From assembly GCA_900467745.1 (NCBI GenBank), contig UBQW01000044.1:77353-123354 (forward strand): a stretch of 46,002 nt of DNA. The letters run 5' to 3'. Under the pieces are notes generated by a model. It was not told where the DNA came from, searched no databases, and saw nothing but the letters and a program-made list of their open reading frames with translations. Shown in pieces: positions 8,764 through 15,265 of the stretch. This DNA comes from Hyphomicrobiales bacterium. GTDB taxonomy: Bacteria > Pseudomonadota > Alphaproteobacteria > Rhizobiales > Rhizobiaceae. Position 1 is the stretch's first letter. The number at the start of each line of letters is the position of its first letter. The translations under genes and the position numbers were made by a program.

Positions 8764-8973
8764 TCAGGCGATGATATCCGGGATGATCTGGTCTTCGAGC
8801 TTCGACAGCTTGTCCTTGATAACAAGCTTCTTTTTCTTCATGCGCTGAACGCGCAGCGCATCGCAGCCAGTCGCGATCATGGCGTTGATGGCGACATCGT
8901 AGTCCTCATGCTCCTGGCGCAGGCGCGCCACAATGAGCCTGACTTCCGCCTGTTCCTGATCCGGCATACGCAT
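8764..8973 (-). CDS. DUF465 (YdcH-like) small coiled-coil protein
   Basis: A 69-residue protein consisting of a helical hairpin: a first helix LIVARLRQEHEDYDVAINAM and a second helix with MKKKKLVIKDKLSKLEDQI. The KK-x-K-L-x-x-K-D-x-L pattern is the hallmark of the YdcH/DUF465 family, whose role is unknown. It lies upstream of purE on the same strand. A similar protein is encoded divergently about 220 bp away. A second ATG lies two codons inside the one used. Confidence 0.85.
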   Translation of the reverse strand: MRMPDQEQAEVRLIVARLRQEHEDYDVAINAMIATGCDALRVQRMKKKKLVIKDKLSKLEDQIIPDIIA

Positions 8974-9196
8974 TCCCCATGATCGTCTTCAGACCTTCTC
9001 CGGTCTGTCGCTAATTTTTGCAAGCTCCTATCACCAAATAGCGGTAACGGCTAGTTAGTCTCGATCATGAATTTGCCACGCTCTCTCCTTGTTTTCGCCT
9101 TCGACAAGCCTTCAAAAATGTGTCACAGTTTGAGGGTTGACGCCTTGGATCTCCGGCGGTGTTGGCTGGAGAAAGGCTAGAGGAAGGAAGGGTCAT

Positions 9197-9370
9197 ATGA
9201 CTGTTCAAGCTCATCTTGAATCACTCCAGAAGAAGCATGGCGCTCTCGAAGACGAGCTCCATTCACTGATGGCATCCCCCTCCAGAGACGACCGTGAGGT
9301 TGCCGAGTGCAAGCGCAGGAAGCTGCGCATCAAAGACGAGATTGAGCGTCTCAAATCATCCGTACACTAA
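9197..9370 (+). CDS. DUF465 (YdcH-like) small coiled-coil protein
   Basis: A 57-residue helical hairpin protein (VQAHLESLQKKHGALEDELH, then KRRKLRIKDEIERL). It is a second member of the DUF465 family and a divergent paralogue of its neighbour. The start has a strong ribosome site, GGAAGGAAGGG. The frame is open 20 codons further upstream, but those codons precede the ribosome site. The function is unknown. Confidence 0.85.
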   Translation: MTVQAHLESLQKKHGALEDELHSLMASPSRDDREVAECKRRKLRIKDEIERLKSSVH

Positions 9371-9526
9371 GCAGGATAGAACGTTACAGGGCGTGGTCGA
9401 TGCGATTCAAAGGGTAAATATCGCAATATAACCAGTTGTTTAGTAGTCTGTCGCGCCTGTTGGAATGTTCCTGCGCGTCGGTTGCCGAAAAGGTCGCAGC
9501 CGGCGCGTTTTCATGTCCGGACGGCG

Positions 9527-9787
9527 TTATGCCCAGAACTGATCCAGCCAGAGATTGAGCCTGTCGAAGCCGCGATTGTTGACCGCGTAGATGCGCTTCG
9601 TGCCATCGGCGGTGACCGAGACGAGGTCGCAATCGAGCAGGGCCTTGAGGTGCTGGGAGACGGCCGGACGACTGATCGGAAGGCCTTCGGCGAGCTCGTT
9701 GACGGTGCGCGGCGAGCGCCGCAACTCCTCCAGCAGGAAGCGCCGGTGAGGGTCGGCAATCGCAGTGAAAGGGTCCACGTTCGACAT
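9527..9787 (-). CDS. ArsR-family winged-helix repressor
   Basis: An 86-residue protein with the ArsR-type winged helix. The recognition region is LPISRPAVSQHLKALLDCDL and the wing is VSVTADGTKRIYAV. There are no cysteines arranged as an arsenite or cadmium site, so the signal is probably not a soft metal. It lies downstream of the TauE/SafE permease gene on the same strand, 68 bp away. It is shorter than many relatives but complete. Confidence 0.88.
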   Translation of the reverse strand: MSNVDPFTAIADPHRRFLLEELRRSPRTVNELAEGLPISRPAVSQHLKALLDCDLVSVTADGTKRIYAVNNRGFDRLNLWLDQFWA

Positions 9788-9855
9788 GGCGAAAAGCTAC
9801 GTCAATCGGAGAATTAGGGCAAGCGAATTGTGCGCCGCAGCAAGGCCCCTAAGGC

Positions 9856-10620
9856 CTAAAATCCAAGGCCTTCGCGGGCGATCAGGACAGCTGCGATCAG
9901 CGCCATCGCATACATGAACGGATAGAATATTTTCGGCTGCATGCGCTTCACGCACCAGGCGCCGGCGATGGTGGCGAGCGGCGCGAAGGGCAGCAGCGTG
10001 GCGGAGGCGGCGAGGTTCTGGGTGTCGAGCTGGCCGAGCGCGAAATAGGGGATCAGCTTGACCGCGTTGAGGATCGCGAAGAAGCGGGCGCTGGTGCCGG
10101 TATATTCGCGCGGCGGCATCTGCAGCGGCAGCACATAGATCTGGAACGGCGCGCCGCCGGCGTGTGCGACGAAGCTGCCGTAACCGGAGAAGGTGCCCCA
10201 GAGCGTGGCGCGGACCGGCCGCTGGCCGTGCGGGGGCACGATTTTTCCTCTGCCGGGGCCGAAGTTGTTCCAGAAATAGCGCAGGCAAAAGAGGATGGTG
10301 ACGGCGCCGATGACGACGCGCAAGACGCTGCCGGGAACGAGCGCCGAGGTCGCCCAGCCGAGCGCGATGCCGGCAAGCGCGCCCGGGAGCATGATCTTCA
10401 GCGTCGTCCAATCGCCATGCTTGCGCCAGATGACCAGCGATATCATGTCCATGAAGATCAGGATCGGCAGCAGGATGGCCGCGGCCTGCACTGGGGAGAC
10501 GACGAGAGCCAGAAAAGGCAATCCAATCAGCGACAAGGCGTCGCCCATACCGCCCTTCGCGAGACCGACGAGAATGACGGCGGGAATGGCGGCGTAGTAA
10601 AATGACACGTCCATCGGCAT
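9856..10620 (-). CDS. TauE/SafE family permease
   Basis: A 254-residue membrane protein with about seven hydrophobic helices, the usual size for TauE/SafE (anion exporter or importer) proteins. It has the duplicated GxxxG-rich helical pattern and the mid-protein segment GTFSGYGSFVAHAGGAP that marks the family. Substrates in the family include sulfite, sulfoacetate and other organic sulfur anions; none can be assigned here. The chosen ATG is preceded by GGGGAGGA. It is divergent from the ThiE-like gene and may share control with the ArsR gene downstream. Confidence 0.88.
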   Translation of the reverse strand: MPMDVSFYYAAIPAVILVGLAKGGMGDALSLIGLPFLALVVSPVQAAAILLPILIFMDMISLVIWRKHGDWTTLKIMLPGALAGIALGWATSALVPGSVLRVVIGAVTILFCLRYFWNNFGPGRGKIVPPHGQRPVRATLWGTFSGYGSFVAHAGGAPFQIYVLPLQMPPREYTGTSARFFAILNAVKLIPYFALGQLDTQNLAASATLLPFAPLATIAGAWCVKRMQPKIFYPFMYAMALIAAVLIAREGLGF

Positions 10621-10727
10621 GCTTTTGAAGTCCTCCCCTTGCCAGCCCGGTCTAACGGAATTACTCACACAAAACGAGTGCGGAGCTGCCGGCAGATGGC
10701 GAAATCCGCTGGAAATGGAAAGAGTTC

Positions 10728-11381
10728 ATGAGCGAACCTGAAAACCGCTGCCGCCTGGTGCTGATCGTGCCCGATATCGCCGATGCCGACGAGCAGGCGA
10801 AAATCGTTGGTGATGCGCTGAAGGGCGGTGATGTCGCCTCGATCATCCTGCCGCAATACGGGCTTGGTGACGGCGAGTTTCAGAAACATGCCGAAAAGAT
10901 CGTGCCGCTGGCGCAGAACGCGGGTGCCGCGGCGCTGCTTGCCGGCGACAGCCGTGTCGTCGGCCGTACCAAGGCGGATGGCCTGCATATCACCGGCGGT
11001 GCCGCGGAGATTTCCGAGGCGGTCGAGAAATATGCCGACAAGCTGATCGTCGGCGGCGGCAATGCGGCCGACCGGCATCATGCGCTTGAGATCGGCGAGG
11101 AGCGGCCCGAATATGTCTTCTTCGGCAAGCTCGAAGGCGACATCAAGCCGGAAGCGCACCCGAAGAACCTCGCGCTTGCCGAATGGTGGGCTTCGATGAT
11201 CGAGATCCCGTGCATCGTCATGGGCGGCACCGATCCTGCTTCGGCGCTTGCCGTTGCCGAGAGCGGGGCGGAATTCGTGGCCATGCGTCTTGCCGTTTTC
11301 GGCGAGCCGGCGCGTGCCGCCCTGGCGGTTGCCGAAATCAACGCACTTCTTGACGAAAAAGCGCCACGGTTTGAGGGTTGA
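10728..11381 (+). CDS. ThiE-like (thiamine phosphate synthase fold) protein
   Basis: A 217-residue TIM-barrel protein that aligns along its length with thiamine phosphate synthase: ADGLHITGG matches the GVHLGQ region and PCIVMGGTDPASALAVAESG matches the glycine-rich phosphate loop. Several residues expected in an active enzyme are not seen. There is no QxRxK, no GxSxH, and the diphosphate-contacting TxTK region reads DIKPEAHPK. It may use another substrate or be a TenI-like relative. A good ribosome site (GGAAAGAG) precedes the ATG. It is followed after 10 bp by the Sel1-repeat gene. No TPP riboswitch is visible upstream. Confidence 0.75.
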   Translation: MSEPENRCRLVLIVPDIADADEQAKIVGDALKGGDVASIILPQYGLGDGEFQKHAEKIVPLAQNAGAAALLAGDSRVVGRTKADGLHITGGAAEISEAVEKYADKLIVGGGNAADRHHALEIGEERPEYVFFGKLEGDIKPEAHPKNLALAEWWASMIEIPCIVMGGTDPASALAVAESGAEFVAMRLAVFGEPARAALAVAEINALLDEKAPRFEG

Positions 11382-11391
11382 TATCGCCCTC

Positions 11392-12474
11392 ATGCCCATG
11401 CTGACACGCCATTTGCGCCTTTCTCTTCTTGCCGCCGCCACATGTGTGGCGGTTTTCGCGCATGGCGCATCGGCTCAGCAGGTCGACAATATGGTCACGC
11501 GACCGCTCACTGGCGCGCCCGAGACGCTGAAGTCCGGCCGCGCGCAGCCGGACGGGGTAACACCCTCCACCGGTGTCGGCGTGTTCGATCGCATGGGTGC
11601 GAAGCTCCCTGATCTGCCGGCCGAGAAGGACTATCACGGCAAGGTCGATGACGCCTATGGCGCCTATCAGCGCGGCTACTATCTGACGGCGATGGGGATT
11701 GCGCTGCCGCGCGCGCAGCTTGGCGATGCGGCGGCGCAGACGCTTATGGGTGAACTGTTGGCGGATGGCCTCGGCGTCAAGCGCGACGCAAAGGCGGCTG
11801 CCTTCTGGTACGGAAAGGCGGCCGAGGGCGGTGATCCGGCGGCGATGTTCAAATACGCGCTCATCCTGATGGAAGGCCGCATCGTCAAGCGCGACAAGAC
11901 GCTTGCCGACAGCTACATGCGCAAGGCTGCGGAAGCCGGCAATGCATCGGCCGAGTTCAACTGGGGGCAGATCCTGGTGGCCGACAATCCCGGCGACAAG
12001 GGTCTGAAGCTGGCGCTGCCGTTCTACGAGAAATCGGCAGAGAAGGGTGTCGCCGACGCGCAATATGCGGTGGCGGAGATTTACTCGTCGCTGCCCGATC
12101 TGCCGCCCGAGAAGAAGCAGCTTGCCCGCGAATGGATGGCGCGCGCCGCGCATGCCGGTTTCGACACCGCGCAGCTCGATCTCGGCGTCTGGTTCGTCAA
12201 CGGAACCAACGGGCCGCGCGATTTCGAGAAGGGCTTCCAGTGGCTGAGAATCGCCGCCAATGACGGCAATGTGGTTGCGCAGAACAAGCTCGCGCATCTC
12301 TATATCAACGCGCTCGGCACCAAGCCTGATCCTGTCGAGGCCGCCAAGTGGTATGTGCTCTCGCGCCGTGCCGGTCTGCCCGACCCGGCGCTTGAGGATT
12401 TCTACCTCGGTATCGAGGAAGAGCAGCAGAAGGCGGGGATCGAAGCCGCCAACAAGTTCCGCCGCCTGCGCTGA
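11392..12474 (+). CDS. Exported Sel1-repeat (SLR) protein
   Basis: A protein of about 360 residues. A signal peptide (LSLLAAATCVAVFAHGASA) is followed by at least five Sel1-like repeats, for example GLGVKRDAKAAAFWYGKAAE, GNASAEFNWGQILVADN and GVADAQYAVAEIYSS. Such proteins act in the periplasm as scaffolds in envelope stress or polysaccharide control. It follows the ThiE-like gene closely, suggesting one transcript. Two ATGs two codons apart are possible starts. The frame is open upstream only inside the preceding gene. It converges on the soluble receptor-like gene with 15 bp between stops. Confidence 0.88.
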   Translation: MPMLTRHLRLSLLAAATCVAVFAHGASAQQVDNMVTRPLTGAPETLKSGRAQPDGVTPSTGVGVFDRMGAKLPDLPAEKDYHGKVDDAYGAYQRGYYLTAMGIALPRAQLGDAAAQTLMGELLADGLGVKRDAKAAAFWYGKAAEGGDPAAMFKYALILMEGRIVKRDKTLADSYMRKAAEAGNASAEFNWGQILVADNPGDKGLKLALPFYEKSAEKGVADAQYAVAEIYSSLPDLPPEKKQLAREWMARAAHAGFDTAQLDLGVWFVNGTNGPRDFEKGFQWLRIAANDGNVVAQNKLAHLYINALGTKPDPVEAAKWYVLSRRAGLPDPALEDFYLGIEEEQQKAGIEAANKFRRLR

Positions 12475-12489
12475 CCGCGCTCTAACGTC

Positions 12490-14226
12490 TTAGAAGAGCG
12501 CGTCCTCGAAGAGGTCTTCGTCGCTGGACGCAGCATTTGCCGGTTCTGGCTCGACTGCTGCCGCCTCTTCAACCGCGGCGATGATGTTGCGGTGGACGTT
12601 GCGCTCCTGCACCATCGTATAAAGCTTGAAGATCTTGCGATCGAGCGGGGCGATGGCTTCGGCGAAGTCCGAGATATCGGCGATCTCGGCGCCGGCGGCA
12701 TCTTCCAGCGTATCGGCGCAGCCTGCCAGCACATCGCCGAGATCCTTCTGGAAATCCAGCGTGCCGATCAACAGGTTGATCTTGCCGGCGACCTCGCGGC
12801 CGTGTTCCGACAGCGTCTTCAGTTCGGCTTCCATCGTATCGGCGGCGGTGCGGATATCGGCGACGGCGGTCGTCAGGTTTTCGGCCAGGCCGCCTGATGC
12901 CGTCTCGCTCGACGGGGCCACACGACCGGCGGCTTCCTCCAGCGCCGGCAGGCCGTTGACGATGGCGTCGGCGCTGTCATCCAGCTTGCCGGCGAAGATG
13001 CGCAGCTCTGCCGTGACGACGTTGATCGACTTGCCGGCTTCGCCAAGACGGCTGCAGCGCAGATTGGTGTTCAGCGCCATGTAATGGATGTCGGTCTTCA
13101 CCGCCTTGATGTTGCCGATCGCTTCCAGAAGCTTGGCGGTGGTGTCGCGTGTCGACTGGCTGACCTGGTCGGCCTTGAGGGTGACGGCGTCGACCTGCTT
13201 GACGATCTCGTGGGCGGCCGAGACGCTGGATTCCAGCGCGCGGATGAAGTTGCCCTGGCCGCCGCCGCTCATCTGGTCGCGCAGCCGCAGGATTTCCTGC
13301 GTGTCGTGGCCGAAGCTGGCGATCGTCTTGACGACGTTCTGGGAATCGCGGTGAAAATCGCGGCACATCTCGTTCATCTGCGCGGCCGTCAGATGCTGGA
13401 TGACGTTTTGCAGGCGTGCGCGGGCGTCGGCGTTCAGGGAGCGGCCGTCTTCGCTGTCGAGGAATTCGTCCAGCAGCGTGAAGGTGCTCTGCACATGCTC
13501 GATGCGCTGGCGGGTGATGTCGCCGATCTGCAGTGCCGACAGGGTCGAGGCGACCTTGCTCTGCACGCCTCTGGCGACCGCGCCGACGTCGCGGGCGATA
13601 GCGGAGAGGTTCTGGCGGTGTTCGGCGATCTTACGGGCGTCGCCGTCAAGGGCGCTCGCCACGGCGGGGACGGTGTCGGCGTAGCTCTTGGAGACGTCGG
13701 TGCCGAAGGTCAGCGCGAGCTTCACTTCCTTTTCCAACTCCTCGATCCGGCCAGCGAAACGGTTGACCTCGTCGGTGCCGGAATAGATGCGCTCGAGAAT
13801 TTCCTGCGCGAAGCCCGCGAACTCGGCAAGGCCGGCGCCGGTGATCTTCACGGTCACGGCGAAGGTGCGCAGGTAGCGCATGGTTTCCTGCATGTCCGAG
13901 ACGTGCCGGCGCAGCGAATAGCCTGTTTCGGCGAGCGACGAGAGCGCGTCGCGGCGGGACTTTTCGGCGGTTGGGAGATCGCTGAGGCTCTTGACCGTTG
14001 CGCGCAGTTCCGCGCCTGCATCACCATTTTCGCCAGCGTCCAGCGCCTTGGTGATGTTATCGAGCGAGCTCAACAATCGGTTGAGGACGTCCATGACCGA
14101 AAGCAGGACAGTGCCGCCTTCGAGAAAACGCTCCTCGACCTTGCTGCGCGCTGCTTCCAGTGTTTGGCTGATGGCTGATCCAGATGCTTGGAAAGCCGTC
14201 ATTGCCGATGTCGCCCCGTTCGTCAT
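12490..14226 (-). CDS. Soluble MCP-like signalling protein with diverged tip
   Basis: A 578-residue, almost wholly helical protein with no membrane segment. Residues 371-420 resemble the tip of a chemoreceptor hairpin: HYMALNTNLRCSRLGEAGKS replaces the usual pattern LLALNAAVEAARAGEHGKGF and keeps ALN, the A/R positions and the GE turn. Upstream, residues 231-245 read ALQIGDITRQRIEHV, and a similar LDFQKDLGDVL occurs near residue 490. The tail is acidic and aromatic (DEDLFEDALF). It is divergent from the chemosensory operon and has a good ribosome site (AAAGGA). It may bind CheA/CheW as a cytoplasmic input or act as a modulator. Glutamine/glutamate methylation heptads are not obvious. Confidence 0.75.
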   Translation of the reverse strand: MTNGATSAMTAFQASGSAISQTLEAARSKVEERFLEGGTVLLSVMDVLNRLLSSLDNITKALDAGENGDAGAELRATVKSLSDLPTAEKSRRDALSSLAETGYSLRRHVSDMQETMRYLRTFAVTVKITGAGLAEFAGFAQEILERIYSGTDEVNRFAGRIEELEKEVKLALTFGTDVSKSYADTVPAVASALDGDARKIAEHRQNLSAIARDVGAVARGVQSKVASTLSALQIGDITRQRIEHVQSTFTLLDEFLDSEDGRSLNADARARLQNVIQHLTAAQMNEMCRDFHRDSQNVVKTIASFGHDTQEILRLRDQMSGGGQGNFIRALESSVSAAHEIVKQVDAVTLKADQVSQSTRDTTAKLLEAIGNIKAVKTDIHYMALNTNLRCSRLGEAGKSINVVTAELRIFAGKLDDSADAIVNGLPALEEAAGRVAPSSETASGGLAENLTTAVADIRTAADTMEAELKTLSEHGREVAGKINLLIGTLDFQKDLGDVLAGCADTLEDAAGAEIADISDFAEAIAPLDRKIFKLYTMVQERNVHRNIIAAVEEAAAVEPEPANAASSDEDLFEDALF

Positions 14227-14570
14227 TTTATTGTCCTTTACTTAAAACCTCAGCAAGGTTCGGGACCATTTTTACGGGCATCATGGAAACGCGGAGTAAA
14301 CACGCCAGACTCGTCAACGTTGTGCTTAACATAGCGTGAATTGCACGAGGCGCGTTTCGGAAAAGCGCTCGCATTTTTAATAAGCATATGAATTTATTCG
14401 CTTTTATAAACATATTTGAATGCTAATTATTATTTCTCTCAGGTGATAATTCGGGGAGTCGGGACTCGTCTCAATTGCATTTCACTGCAACCTACTTTTA
14501 CGTGTTGTTAAGCGTGTCGTGAGATTCCTCAACGGGTTGAAAAAGTATTTCTCCGCCCTAGGAGGCCGAA
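14227..14570. promoter_or_regulatory. Shared upstream region of the chemosensory operon and the MCP-like gene
   Basis: This 344-bp stretch holds no gene and is clearly poorer in G+C than its surroundings, especially 14360-14450. It must contain the divergent promoters. I cannot assign -35/-10 boxes firmly. It holds four GANTC sites (14308, 14456, 14463 and 14523), two of them forming the inverted pair GAGTC-GG-GACTC. GANTC is the target of the cell-cycle methylase CcrM in this bacterial group. The operon start is marked by CTAGGAGG. Confidence 0.55.
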
Positions 14571-14900
14571 GTGAGTGTGCGTGAACAGTATTCCGAGTCT
14601 ATATCCCTGCCAGAAGTTCTGACTATCAGGAATATCTCGGATATCTTCTCAAAAATTGCGTCTTTATTTAAGAATAACAGTTCCGTTGTTCTCGATATTT
14701 CCGAAAAAGCTGAGGCCGACTTGAGTTTTGTGCAGCTGATCGAAGCTGTCCGCCGGCACGCTGAAACCAACGACAAAGCGCTCGCACTTGCGGCTCCGGC
14801 CCGCGGTCAGGTCCTGAAGGTGCTGGAGCGCGCCGGCTTCGTGGAAGCCTTCAACAGCGAAGATACAAAATTCTGGTTGCATGAAGAGGTAAAGCCATGA
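14571..14900 (+). CDS. STAS-domain protein, CheS-like
   Basis: A 109-residue protein with a STAS fold: a beta strand SSVVLDISEKAEADLSF followed by a helix and GFVEAFN. Ser52 in EADLSFVQ is at the position of the phosphorylated serine of anti-sigma antagonists. It is the first gene of the operon, directly before cheY. In Sinorhizobium meliloti a STAS-like protein (CheS) sits in the same place and strengthens the CheA-CheY1 interaction to drain phosphate; a similar role is inferred here. The start is GTG after a perfect AGGAGG. The stop overlaps the cheY start by 4 nt. Its first half is richer in A+T than the rest of the operon. Confidence 0.8.
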   Translation: MSVREQYSESISLPEVLTIRNISDIFSKIASLFKNNSSVVLDISEKAEADLSFVQLIEAVRRHAETNDKALALAAPARGQVLKVLERAGFVEAFNSEDTKFWLHEEVKP

Positions 14901-15265
14901 GCGCCAACATTCTCACCGTCGACGATTCCGCAAGCATTCGACTGACGACCAAGGTCACTCTGACCAATGCGGGCTACACCGTCAGCGAAGCGGCCGATGG
15001 CGCACAGGGCCTGGCGGCCGCAAAGGCCGGCAATTACGACCTGATCATCACCGATCTCAACATGCCCGTCATGGACGGCCTGACGATGATCGAGGAGCTG
15101 CGCAAGCTGCCGGAACATACCGGCGTGCCGATCATCTTCCTCACCACCGAATCCGACGCCGACCTCAAGGCCCGCGCCAAGGCCGCTGGCGCCACCGGCT
15201 GGCTGACCAAGCCGTTCGACCCGGAAAACCTGGTCAAGATCGCCAGGAAGGTGCTCGGCAGATGA
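14897..15265 (+). CDS. cheY: Chemotaxis response regulator CheY
   Basis: A single receiver domain of 122 residues. The acidic pocket is Asp9-Asp10 (TVDDSAS), the phosphorylation site is Asp53 (ITDLNMPVMDG), the switch threonine is Thr83 or 84 (FLTTES) and the conserved lysine is Lys105 (TKPF). It is the phosphoryl acceptor of the adjacent CheA. It overlaps both neighbours by 4 nt (ATGA), so STAS, cheY and cheA are translationally coupled. The output target (flagellar switch or another system) is not shown by the window. Confidence 0.96.
   Translation: MSANILTVDDSASIRLTTKVTLTNAGYTVSEAADGAQGLAAAKAGNYDLIITDLNMPVMDGLTMIEELRKLPEHTGVPIIFLTTESDADLKARAKAAGATGWLTKPFDPENLVKIARKVLGR

Noticed and set aside
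10621..10727. TPP riboswitch before the ThiE-like gene
   Set aside because: No CUGAGA or ACCUGA-type core is present in the short interval.
12490..12530. CheR-binding aromatic pentapeptide at the end of the soluble receptor-like protein
   Set aside because: The ending DLFEDALF has aromatic residues five apart, not three, so it does not fit the NWETF-type pattern.
14170..14226. Membrane anchor for the soluble receptor-like protein
   Set aside because: The N-terminal residues are polar and Ala/Ser-rich with no hydrophobic run, so it is read as cytoplasmic.
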